DNA of 64,000 bases from Chloroflexota bacterium. Lineage in GTDB: Bacteria > Chloroflexota > Limnocylindria > Limnocylindrales > CSP1-4. Where the stretch lies: NCBI GenBank assembly GCA_019637815.1, contig JAHBUZ010000009.1, positions 62,001 through 126,000 on the forward strand, read 5' to 3'. The notes beneath the pieces were generated by a model, which worked only from the letters and a program-made list of their open reading frames with translations, ran no database searches and was not told the DNA's origin. Positions 51,997-59,187 of this stretch are shown here, piece by piece. The first letter of the stretch is position 1. Every line of letters begins with the position of its first letter. Made by a program: the position numbers and the translations under genes.

Positions 51997-52418
51997 CATC
52001 CGAGTGCGCACGTGGCGCCAGGGTCCCTCGTCCATCCCGTCAAGTGCTGCCAGGGTCCGCCTTGGGGTGGAACCGACCGCCGCACCGTTCGCTTGGCGGC
52101 CCCGGTGACGTCAGCAGCGCTCCGATCGGCGTCCTGGCGGGGTCCGGGAACGGTCGCGCTGGCATCGCAACAGTACACGGGCTATGGCGTCGGGCACGCT
52201 TCCTGCGCCGCCCGCGACTCGCGCCCTGGGCACACCCGCAGCCGTACACGGGCTATGGCTGTCGGCGCTCGGTTACGGGCGTCAGTGCGCTCAGGGCTCA
52301 GCGCGAGGCACGAGGCGAGGCGCTCAGGGCTCAGCGCGAGGCGCGGGCACTCAGCGCGGGACACGAAGCGCGGCACAGAGGGCGCGAGGCAGGACCTGCG
52401 ACCCCCGAGACGCAGGGG
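51997..52418. other. Noncoding repeat-rich stretch right of the IS element
   Basis: No gene is supported. Copies of (C/C)GTACACGGGCTATGG lie at 52171-52187 and 52242-52258. From about 52290 to 52340 CTCAGGGCTCAGCGCGAGGC-like units repeat in tandem. The region looks like decayed or repeat-expanded intergenic DNA between the IS element and the toxin-antitoxin pair. Confidence 0.6.
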
Positions 52419-52766
52419 TCAGAGCGCCAGGTGGAGGCGGAGCGCCGTGTCGATGCGTTCCATGGTCTCGCCGGAGACCGTGCCCAGCCGGGTGCCCATC
52501 CGCGCATACGCGACGGAGCGCACCTGCTCCGCCTGCGCCTTGGAGTCACGGGAGAGCCCGCCTTCGCCAGCGGGGATCCGGACCTGGAAGGGGTACACCC
52601 GCTCGACGTTGCTGGTGATCGGGACGATCGTGACCACCCCGCGGCCGAGACGCGCGGCCGTCATGTTCGCACCGTCGTTGCTGACGACGATCGCCGGCCG
52701 CTGTCTGCCCGCCTCGGAGCCGACCACCGGATCGAGGTCCACCCAGTGGATGTCACCGCGATTCAT
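52419..52766 (-). CDS. MazF/PemK-family toxin (mRNA endonuclease)
   Basis: A 115-residue protein with the MazF fold: MNRGDIHWVDLDPVVGSEAGRQRPAIVVSND at the N-terminus and VVTIVPITSNVERVYPFQVRI next, the conserved Arg and Thr/Ser residues of the active site being in RPAIVVS and ITS. These toxins cut single-stranded RNA at short sequences. The ATG at 52766 shares ATGA with the antitoxin stop. Length is normal for MazF. Confidence 0.93.
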   Translation of the reverse strand: MNRGDIHWVDLDPVVGSEAGRQRPAIVVSNDGANMTAARLGRGVVTIVPITSNVERVYPFQVRIPAGEGGLSRDSKAQAEQVRSVAYARMGTRLGTVSGETMERIDTALRLHLAL

Positions 52767-52987
52767 CGGTCGACGAGCCCGTCCGATGCCAGCGACTCCC
52801 AGGCCTCCGCCGCTCCCGATGCCGCCCACTCATCCCATGCGTGCTCGTATGCCCCGCCGAGCTCAGCGGCCCGGAGCAGGCGGACCGCGCGGTGGACCGC
52901 GGCCGATCGCGAATCGAGATCGCGCTCGCGCGCATACGCATCGAGGAACTCGACATCCTCGCCGGGCAGGCTCACGCTGATCTTCAT
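52763..52987 (-). CDS. Ribbon-helix-helix antitoxin for the MazF-type toxin
   Basis: A 74-residue protein. MKISVSLPGEDVEFLDAYARERDLDSRSAAVHRAVRLLR (1-39) is a ribbon-helix-helix DNA-binding domain. The C-terminal 35 residues are acidic and Trp-rich (YEHAWDEWAASGAAEAWESL), as expected for a flexible toxin-neutralising tail. It precedes the toxin with ATGA overlap. A dyad over the promoter just upstream fits autorepression. Confidence 0.9.
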   Translation of the reverse strand: MKISVSLPGEDVEFLDAYARERDLDSRSAAVHRAVRLLRAAELGGAYEHAWDEWAASGAAEAWESLASDGLVDR

Positions 52988-52993
52988 ACCTCG

Positions 52994-53021
52994 ATACTAC
53001 CATCGGTAGGAACAGGGTCAT
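52994..53021 (-). promoter_or_regulatory. Promoter and operator of the toxin-antitoxin pair
   Basis: On the minus strand ATGACC (53021-53016) and TAGTAT (52999-52994) are 16 bases apart, and the dyad CTACC-ATC-GGTAG (52997-53009) overlaps the -10 box and spacer. The -10 ends 6 bases before the antitoxin ATG, so the transcript is probably leaderless. Confidence 0.6.
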
Positions 53022-53113
53022 ACCATGACACGTCGAGTGGGGTCGCCCGTCGCGCGTCGCCCGTCGGTCGGCGTCGCCGATCACCATCCGTTCGGGACGC
53101 TCGCGGTACCCTG

Positions 53114-53476
53114 ATGGCCATGCCCGCCAACGCATACGGTCTGCTGGCCCTCTTCCTCGTCCTGTCCGTGATCATCGGTGCGGGCGTGAGCGTCATGGTC
53201 GGTCCGCGGCGCCCTGGGCGGCGGGGTGTCCTCCTTGCGATCCTGCCCATCCTCGGGGCGGTCATCGCGTTCGACTGGATCGGTCATCGGAGCGGCCTGG
53301 AGCTGGGGCCCACCGTGGAGCTGCTCGGCTACCGCGTGGCCATCGTCCAGGATGTCATCGCCGGGTTCATCGGGGCGTTCGTGGTGGCCATCGCGCAGCG
53401 TCTCGTGCTGGATCGGCGATCCGGCAGCGCCTCGACGCCGGGGGCCGCCGATGGGGCGGGGGACACCACGGGCTGA
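53114..53476 (+). CDS. Small membrane protein of unknown function
   Basis: A 120-residue protein with three likely membrane segments: ANAYGLLALFLVLSVIIGAGVSVMV, GVLLAILPILGAVIAFDWIG and RVAIVQDVIAGFIGAFVVAIAQRLV. I chose ATG 53114, which puts the first segment at the N-terminus. The last base of its stop is the first base of the alcohol dehydrogenase start. No family is recognised. Confidence 0.6.
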   Translation: MAMPANAYGLLALFLVLSVIIGAGVSVMVGPRRPGRRGVLLAILPILGAVIAFDWIGHRSGLELGPTVELLGYRVAIVQDVIAGFIGAFVVAIAQRLVLDRRSGSASTPGAADGAGDTTG

Positions 53477-54474
53477 TGCGTGCCGCCCGTCTCCATGGCC
53501 CGCGTGACCTGCAGGTCGGTGCCGAGCCGGAGCCGGTGCCGGGCCCCGGCGAGTCGCTCGTGCGGGTGGACGCGGTGGGCATCTGTGGCTCCGATCTCCA
53601 CTGGTTCCTGGAGGGCGGCATCGGGACGGCGCGCATCGAGCGGCCCATCGTGCCCGGCCACGAGATGGGCGGCACCATCGTCGCGGGGCCGCGAGCCGGC
53701 CAGCGGGTCGCCATCGAGCCGGCCGTGCCCTGCGGCACATGTCGATGGTGTCTCGCCGCGCAGGTCAACCTGTGTCCCACGGTGGGCTTCGCCGGCCAGG
53801 ACGATCGTGACGGCGGTCTCCGCGAGCTGATGACCTGGCCGGACAACCTGCTGATCACGGTGCCGGACGTCATCGAGGACGTCGAGGTGCCGCTGCTGGA
53901 GCCGCTGCTCGTGAGTCTGTACGCGGACCAGCTGGCACCCGCTCGACGCGGTGACCATGTCGCGGTGGTGGGCTGCGGACCCATCGGCCTGCTCCAGGTC
54001 CAGGTCGCGGCGATGGCGGAGCCGGCCTCGCTGCTCGCGGTCGAGCCGCTGGCGCACCGACGGACGGCGGCGCTCTCGGTGGGCGCCACCGCGGCGATCG
54101 ATGCGCTCGGCCCGGGCGAGGGCGAGCCGATCCACGACCTGGTCATCGATGCATCCGGGTCGCCCGGCGCCGTGGCTGCGGCCGTGGAGCTGGCACGACC
54201 GGGCGGCACCGTGGTCCTCGCGGGCATCCCCGATGACGACACCACCACGTTCCGGGCGTCCACCGCGCGCCGCAAGGGCCTCACGTTCGTGCTGGTTCGG
54301 CGCTCCGTGCCCGCCCACGAACGGGCGATCCGCCTCGTCGAGACGGGACACGTCCGACTGGCACCGCTGATCAGCCATCGGCTGCCGCTGGAGGAGGCGC
54401 CGGCCGCGTTCGAGCTCGCGGCACGCCGCGACGGCCTCAAGGTCGTGGTCGAGCCCGGACGGTCGGTCGCATGA
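53476..54474 (+). CDS. Zinc-dependent alcohol/polyol dehydrogenase (MDR family)
   Basis: A 332-residue medium-chain dehydrogenase related to sorbitol, threonine and idonate dehydrogenases. The catalytic zinc ligands are C37 in GICGSD and H62-E63 in PGHEMGG. The structural zinc site is C86, C89, C92 and C100. VAVVGCGPIGLLQVQVAAM is the NAD(P)-binding Rossmann motif. TGATG overlap with the small membrane protein and ATGA overlap with the RNase gene put all in one transcript, although their roles look unrelated. Confidence 0.92.
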   Translation: MRAARLHGPRDLQVGAEPEPVPGPGESLVRVDAVGICGSDLHWFLEGGIGTARIERPIVPGHEMGGTIVAGPRAGQRVAIEPAVPCGTCRWCLAAQVNLCPTVGFAGQDDRDGGLRELMTWPDNLLITVPDVIEDVEVPLLEPLLVSLYADQLAPARRGDHVAVVGCGPIGLLQVQVAAMAEPASLLAVEPLAHRRTAALSVGATAAIDALGPGEGEPIHDLVIDASGSPGAVAAAVELARPGGTVVLAGIPDDDTTTFRASTARRKGLTFVLVRRSVPAHERAIRLVETGHVRLAPLISHRLPLEEAPAAFELAARRDGLKVVVEPGRSVA

Positions 54475-55049
54475 GCGTGGTCGTGCGCGGTCGATCGATG
54501 CGCGGGGGGACAGGCTCGCTCATGCGGTTGCTGGTCGTGCTGGGCGTCGTGCTCGCGCTGGTGGTCGGCTGCTCCAGCACGGGTGGTCGCTCGACCGATC
54601 CTGCCGGCGGGTCGACCGCTACGGCGACCACTGCCGTCGGACCCACGCCGACCGCGGCACGGGCCACGCCGAGCCCCACGCCGAGGGTGACTCCCACACC
54701 ACGGGCGACACCGACACCGGCGCCGACCATCACGCGGGTCACCGCGCCCCCGGGCTTGGTGGGTGGCCGGACCGTTCCCGTCGCGGACCTGCCGCTGGAG
54801 GCCATCGAGACCCTGCTGCTCATCGAGGTCGGTGGGCCGTTCCCGTATCGCCAGGACGGCTCGACCTTCCAGAATCGCGAAGAGCAGCTGCCGGGACGAC
54901 CACGCGGGTACTACGCGGAGTACACCGTGGAGACACCCGGCTCGTTCGACCGCGGTGCGCGACGCATCGTGACCGGCGATGGCGGGGAGCGCTACTACAC
55001 GGACGACCACTACGAGTCGTTCCGGTTCATCGTGGGTGAGGTCCGCTGA
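54471..55049 (+). CDS. Lipoprotein guanyl-specific ribonuclease (RNase Sa/barnase-like)
   Basis: A 192-residue protein. The N-terminus is a lipoprotein signal with lipobox VVGC (C34), and a Thr/Pro-rich linker runs to about residue 100. The C-terminal 90 residues match the microbial N1/T1-type RNase Sa: GPFPYRQDGSTFQNRE, then catalytic E150 in YYAEYTV, R165 in ARRIVTG and H180 in TDDHYESF. It should cut RNA after G and sit on the outer face of the membrane. The next gene encodes a barstar-like inhibitor 2 bases downstream. It may be a toxin against neighbours or a scavenging RNase. Confidence 0.92.
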   Translation: MSVVVRGRSMRGGTGSLMRLLVVLGVVLALVVGCSSTGGRSTDPAGGSTATATTAVGPTPTAARATPSPTPRVTPTPRATPTPAPTITRVTAPPGLVGGRTVPVADLPLEAIETLLLIEVGGPFPYRQDGSTFQNREEQLPGRPRGYYAEYTVETPGSFDRGARRIVTGDGGERYYTDDHYESFRFIVGEVR

Positions 55050-55051
55050 CC

Positions 55052-55453
55052 ATGCGGATGCGCCTGGATCCCGGGGTCGCGCGGTTGCGGTCGCGGTCAT
55101 CCACGGCGGATGTCGTGGCACGGCTGCGCGGGGACGGCTGGTCCGTGCGGGTCGTGGATGTGACGGGCGTGGGCTCGAAGGTCGCGCTGCTCGATGCGTT
55201 CCGGGCGCCGCTGGCGTTCCCGGGATGGGTCGGCCGGGGATGGGACGCGCTCGACGATGCGCTGCGGGATCTGTCGTGGTGGCCGGCCGGGGAGCGCGGG
55301 CGGGCGCTCATCGTGGCGGGCGCGAGCCGGATCGACGACGGGCTCGAGGGGGAGTGGCGGACGCTGTGCGAGGTGCTCGTGACGGCGGCCGAGTGGTGGC
55401 AGACGACCGGCGAGCCGCTGGGGGTGCTGGTGCGCGGTCGCGCGCTGGGATAG
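55052..55453 (+). CDS. Barstar-family RNase inhibitor
   Basis: A 133-residue protein with the barstar core: LLDAFRAPLAFPGWVGRGWDALDDALRDLSWWP, where the Trp/Asp-rich helix that plugs the RNase active site lies, followed by the strand RGRALIVAGA. Barstars bind barnase-like RNases tightly and protect the producer. It lies 2 bases after the RNase gene. The first 35 residues are extra compared with classical barstar. Confidence 0.9.
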   Translation: MRMRLDPGVARLRSRSSTADVVARLRGDGWSVRVVDVTGVGSKVALLDAFRAPLAFPGWVGRGWDALDDALRDLSWWPAGERGRALIVAGASRIDDGLEGEWRTLCEVLVTAAEWWQTTGEPLGVLVRGRALG

Positions 55454-55462
55454 GGCGCCCTG

Positions 55463-55692
55463 GTGGCTGGTCGCCGCCGAGTGGCCGCTCTCCGGCGAGT
55501 GTCGCCACGATCTTCGGCCACGCCGAAGGTCCTGTGGCCCACACCGAAGATCCTGCAAGCCCTGCCGAAGATCGCGATCCGCGGCCGCCGGGTGGCTGGC
55601 CGCCGCCGAGTGGCTGGCGATGGCGCCGAGTGCCTGGTCTCCGCCGGGTGTGGCGGCCCTCCGCCGAGTGGCGGCTCCGTGGCGGATGGCTG
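55463..55692. repeat. Noncoding repeats and hairpin after the RNase-barstar pair
   Basis: GTGGCTGG(T/C)CGCCGCCGAGTGGC occurs near 55463 and 55591. The 13-mer (G/A)CCGAAG(G/A)TCCTG and a relative repeat three times about 20 bp apart between 55522 and 55575. GATCTTCGGC (55509-55518) pairs with GCCGAAGGTC (55522-55531), a 10-bp hairpin that could end the upstream operon. Confidence 0.6.
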
Positions 55693-55696
55693 GCCG

Positions 55697-55987
55697 CTAC
55701 GCGTTGCCCATGATGGACCCGACCGCGAGCAGCCCCACGGCGGTGATGATGATGCCGGCGATGGTCATGATCATCGGCTCGGCGAGGTCGCGCGGGCCCG
55801 TGGCCTCCGCCGAGGGAGTAGGGGATGAGCCCGCCTCGTTCGTTTCTCCCCTGGCCGACGGGGTCGCTGGCAGACGCGGTGTGGAATCGCTCACGAAGCC
55901 GAAGAGGCCCCGCAGCGTGATCGCCACACCGAGCACGATCGCCGTCGACGTCAACAGGAACAGGAACGGGGGCAGGTCCGAGCTCAT
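55697..55987 (-). CDS. Small two-span membrane protein of unknown function
   Basis: A 96-residue protein with two membrane segments (PPFLFLLTSTAIVLGVAITLRGLFGFV and MIMTIAGIIITAVGLLAVGSIMG) joined by a Ser/Pro-rich loop of about 35 residues. No family is recognised. TAGCAT lies 9 bases before the ATG, which might give a nearly leaderless transcript. Confidence 0.6.
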   Translation of the reverse strand: MSSDLPPFLFLLTSTAIVLGVAITLRGLFGFVSDSTPRLPATPSARGETNEAGSSPTPSAEATGPRDLAEPMIMTIAGIIITAVGLLAVGSIMGNA

Positions 55988-56124
55988 CTCACGCCGATGC
56001 TAGGCGGGCGTGCCCGCGCGGACACCTGACCCGATGGTACGGGGGAGTCCGCCTCGGTCCGGTGGGGTCGGTCGGGCGTGTGATCGTGTCGCGTCGAGTG
56101 GGTGATGGTCGTCCACCGGACCCC

Positions 56125-56195
56125 GCGCCGCATCGCTTGGTGGGCTGGTCGGCCCGCTGGTGGGCTGCCGGGCCGTGCGCCGCATCGCTGGTGGG
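56125..56195. repeat. Short direct repeat upstream of the MITE-like element
   Basis: GCGCCGCATCGCTTGGTGGG and a copy lacking one T recur about 48 bp apart. The surrounding DNA from 55988 to 56213 holds no supported gene. Confidence 0.5.
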
Positions 56196-56213
56196 TGGCG
56201 GCCCGCGCCTCTC

Positions 56214-56407
56214 ACATCCTGGGCGTACGGACGAAGCATCCGGGTCCGGGGCCTCGGTCGGCCCACGGATCGGGCTCGATCCGACCCGTCTGGCCACCAT
56301 CCCGCACGAGATCGCGCAGATCGTAGGCACGATGACGAAGCAAGCGGCCCTATCGGCTTCCGTGGGCACCGGCTCGAGGGCATGCTTCGTCGGTACGCCC
56401 ACATCCT
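56214..56407. mobile_element. MITE-like 180-bp element with terminal inverted repeats and target duplication
   Basis: GGGCGTACGGACGAAGCATC at 56221-56240 is matched by its near-perfect reverse complement at 56381-56400 (GGGCGTACCGACGAAGCATG; two differences). ACATCCT occurs directly outside both ends (56214-56220 and 56401-56407), as a target-site duplication would. The 180-bp element has no coding capacity and carries a third GACGAAGCA inside (56334-56342). No transposase with these ends is in the window; the IS256 ends differ. Confidence 0.75.
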
Positions 56408-56549
56408 GCGCGACGCGGACCCCCAGCCTGACCGCCGGGTCGGATCCGGACCGCGTGCCCGCCCTTCCGAGCGGGCCGGTGCTATCCTTCCGGCCGGCGC
56501 CTGCGATGGGCGTCGCGTCGATCGCGGTTGCGGCCCGGTCGGCCTCCGG

Positions 56550-56624
56550 TCCGGCGTAGCTCAGTGGTAGAGCGGGCGGCTGTTAACCGCTTGGTCGTAG
56601 GTTCGAGTCCTACCGCCGGAGCCA
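56550..56624 (+). tRNA. trnN: tRNA-Asn (anticodon GTT), CCA encoded
   Basis: The acceptor stem TCCGGCG/CGCCGGA is fully paired and followed by G and CCA. The D arm is GCTCAGTGGTAGAGC, the anticodon arm GGCGG-CTGTTAA-CCGCT with anticodon GTT, and the T arm GTAGG-TTCGAGT-CCTAC. All arms are normal. It marks the left edge of a defence-like gene group. Confidence 0.97.
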
Positions 56625-56665
56625 TTTCCTCCCAACGGCCGAACCCGGCGTATGTTGTGGAAGTC

Positions 56666-56743
56666 CCCATGAGTTGTCGCAAACGACATCTCATGGGTAT
56701 CCACGGCATGTGTCGGTGATGTCGCGTGAGCGCAAAACGCGAC
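56666..56743 (+). other. Two related stem-loops between tRNA-Asn and the SIR2 gene
   Basis: First hairpin: CCCATGAG (56666-56673) pairs with CTCATGGG (56690-56697), and inside it GTCG pairs with CGAC around a CAAA loop. Second: GTCGCGT (56721-56727) pairs with ACGCGAC (56737-56743). Both share a GTCG...CAAA core followed by CATGGG, suggesting duplication. The 292-bp gap holds no gene. These may be terminators for the tRNA, a small RNA or an attachment-site remnant. Confidence 0.55.
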
Positions 56744-56916
56744 ACCCCATGGGTCTCGCGCGCACGCGGTCCTCTTAGGGACATTTAGGAGCAGGCTCCC
56801 CGCGTTCTGTGCCGGTGCGCCGCGGCTGGGTAGGCCTGCGATGGTCAGGAAGTGCCCTCCGACGGGTCGGTGGCTCCGGTGGCGGAGTCTCGTTCCCGCG
56901 CCGGTAGCATTGACCG

Positions 56917-58731
56917 GTGGACGTGTCGACACCAGCAGCCGATCCCCGCGGAGCATCGTCCGCGACGATTGACGACGTGGCGCTCGCGATGCACGCGGCA
57001 CCGGGCGTCTATGCACTGCTGATCGGCTCGGGTGTCTCACGCGCGGCGTCGGTCCCGACCGGCTGGGAGGTCACCCAAGCCCTCATCCGGCGGATCGCGG
57101 TCGCTGCCGGTGTCGAGGAGCCTGCTGACCCCGTAGCGTGGTATCTGGAGCGCTTCTCGGACGAGCCACGCTATCCGGACGTCGTCGCCAAGGTCGCTCC
57201 CGCGCAGGCGGAGCGACAGCTCATGCTCCGAGGATTCTTCGAGCCACCTCAGGATGAGGACGGGGATCCCGATGCCGGTCGACCCACCAAGGCGCATCGA
57301 GCCATCGCCCGCCTCGTGTCCAGCGGGCATGTCCGGGTGATCGTGACGACCAACTTCGACCGCCTGCTCGAGGGCGCGCTCGCGGATGCCGGTATCCAGC
57401 CCGCGGTCATCGCCTCCGCTGATGGCGCTTCGGGAGCCGTGCCGCTCGTCCACAGCCGGTGCACCGTCATCAAGGTCCATGGCGACTACCTCGACACCCG
57501 CATCCGGAACACCGACGAGGAGCTCGCGCGATACGAGCCGGCCATGGACCGGCTGCTCGCCCAGGTGTTCGACGAGTACGGGCTCATCGTCAGCGGCTGG
57601 TCGGGCGACTTCGACCTCGCGCTCCGGGATGCGATCGTCCATGCTCCCGGCAGGCGCTACACGACCTGGTGGGTGACGCGCTCGGGACGTCTCGGGCAGG
57701 GCGCCACGGATCTCCTGGCAGCTCGTGCGGGTCGCGTCGTCATCGGCGGGGACGCGGACCGCTTCTTCGACGAGCTGACGGAGCGAGTGGAGGCACTAGC
57801 GAGCGCACGGACGGTGGACGACCTCAGTGTGGACATCGTGCGCGCACGGGCGAAGCGGTATGTGGCGGACCCGATCCAGCGGGTGCGCTACGCGGACCTA
57901 CTGCGGGACACGACCGCGCGCGTCACCGAGCGGCGTCTGGCCGTCGTGGGCGGGATCGACGTGCCCCTCACGACGACCGACGGCATCGCAGCGATCGATG
58001 GGCTGGAGGCCTTGACCTGGCCCGTCGTCACAGCACTGACGGTGGGAGTCCGGTGGGGTGGGTCGGAGCACATCGATGAGGTCGAGCGGGCGATCCGGTC
58101 CCTGGCGCACGTCGAGCAGCGGATCGGGCACCTCGTCAATCTCGACCTCCTCTGGTATCCAGCGCTCCTAGCGTGGTATGCGGTCGGGGTCACTGCGGTC
58201 GTCGCCGATCGACCCGAGGCGGCTGCGCGGATCCTCGCAGCACGGTCCGGGATATCGAGCGCCCAGGGGTGGCTGGCGGAAGCGCTCGTGCTGGAGCATC
58301 CGGTGCCGGACCACCTGGCCGAGGCCATCCGGGATCGCGATACGGGAAGCCCGAGACAGATGCGGCAGACCCCCACGAGCGACCATCTGCATCAGGTGCT
58401 GGCCGACCTCTTGGCCGAGCACAGCACTGGACACGATGACTACTCCTGGGCGTTCTCGCGTTGGGAGTTCGTGGCAGGCCTGCACGTGTTCGCGGCGTCG
58501 GATCTTGCACGCCGTGGCTCAGGGGCGAAAGCGTGGACACTGGTCGGACGCCACCGCTCGAAGGACTGGGGCCGCGTGACATCGTGGTGGCAGGGAGAGC
58601 TCGAGAGCGACGAACGAGCCGCCAGATGGATACACCCGGCAGCACCGATCCACGACGTGCCTGGGCTTCGCACCGTCACCGACCAGGTGAACGAGGTCCT
58701 GCGGGGTCCGGACTTCGCTGGCTGGCCGTGA
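56917..58731 (+). CDS. SIR2-like domain protein, probable defence NADase
   Basis: A 604-residue protein. Residues about 25-240 are a SIR2-like domain: LLIGSGVSRAA (35-45), TTNFDRLLE (144-152) and KVHGDY (186-191), the Gly-rich, Asn/Asp and His motifs of bacterial SIR2 proteins that destroy NAD+ in anti-phage systems. The remaining ~360 residues are mostly helical and not recognised; they may sense infection. The GTG at 56917 follows TAGCAT by 6 bases with no ribosome binding site, so the message may be leaderless. It lies next to PIN, HEPN-like and nuclease genes after a tRNA. Confidence 0.8.
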   Translation: MDVSTPAADPRGASSATIDDVALAMHAAPGVYALLIGSGVSRAASVPTGWEVTQALIRRIAVAAGVEEPADPVAWYLERFSDEPRYPDVVAKVAPAQAERQLMLRGFFEPPQDEDGDPDAGRPTKAHRAIARLVSSGHVRVIVTTNFDRLLEGALADAGIQPAVIASADGASGAVPLVHSRCTVIKVHGDYLDTRIRNTDEELARYEPAMDRLLAQVFDEYGLIVSGWSGDFDLALRDAIVHAPGRRYTTWWVTRSGRLGQGATDLLAARAGRVVIGGDADRFFDELTERVEALASARTVDDLSVDIVRARAKRYVADPIQRVRYADLLRDTTARVTERRLAVVGGIDVPLTTTDGIAAIDGLEALTWPVVTALTVGVRWGGSEHIDEVERAIRSLAHVEQRIGHLVNLDLLWYPALLAWYAVGVTAVVADRPEAAARILAARSGISSAQGWLAEALVLEHPVPDHLAEAIRDRDTGSPRQMRQTPTSDHLHQVLADLLAEHSTGHDDYSWAFSRWEFVAGLHVFAASDLARRGSGAKAWTLVGRHRSKDWGRVTSWWQGELESDERAARWIHPAAPIHDVPGLRTVTDQVNEVLRGPDFAGWP

Positions 58732-58734
58732 CCC

Positions 58735-59187
58735 TCAGGGCTCCGGAGGCTCGACGAACGGGAGCGATGCGAAGTCGGCCTTGTCCTGAAGGCTGATGTC
58801 GCGGGTCACGATGGTGACAGCGCGCCGAGGGTGCGAGCGCACGATCCCGAAGTGGTGCGAGAGCCGGTCGTCCCGGTTGGACGGGTCGAGCCAGGGCAAC
58901 GACTCGGCCATGACCGGCTCGCCGGCCACGGACCTGATCGTGCTCACGTTCGCACGCAGCGTGACGCCATCCATCAACGGCCCTCGCGCTCGGTAGTCCT
59001 CGATCCGCCGGATGACCCCCTCCGCCTTCTCGCGCACGACGAGGTTGCGGTGGTTGCTCCTCAGCTCGTCGAGCTCGACCAGGACGGTCGGCGTGAGGAT
59101 GAGCTCGAACCGCGACGAGACCTCGAACGACCACCGGTCGAGGTCGATGTTGTGGAGCAGGGCATTCGTGTCTGGCGCCGGACCTAC
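58735..59187 (-). CDS. PIN-domain protein with no canonical start codon
   Basis: The frame encodes a complete PIN domain: PDTNALLHNIDLDRW with the first metal-binding Asp, LTPTVLVELDELRSNHRN with the conserved Glu, and VTIVTRDISLQDKADFA with the last Asp. The only ATG/GTG/TTG in frame is GTG 59037, which would remove the first third of the domain. Upstream codons are intact up to the HEPN-like gene, whose TAG overlaps a GTA at 59187, where a four-base overlap start would be expected. The real start may be non-standard, or the start codon may be mutated. The stop lies 3 bases from the SIR2 stop. Confidence 0.65.
   Translation of the reverse strand, partial: VGPAPDTNALLHNIDLDRWSFEVSSRFELILTPTVLVELDELRSNHRNLVVREKAEGVIRRIEDYRARGPLMDGVTLRANVSTIRSVAGEPVMAESLPWLDPSNRDDRLSHHFGIVRSHPRRAVTIVTRDISLQDKADFASLPFVEPPEP

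Noticed and set aside
50395..52010. Extended IS256 ends at inverted TGCGCAC with a target duplication
   Set aside because: The spacing to the 28-bp ends differs by two bases between the sides, and the bases outside do not match, so no target duplication can be claimed.
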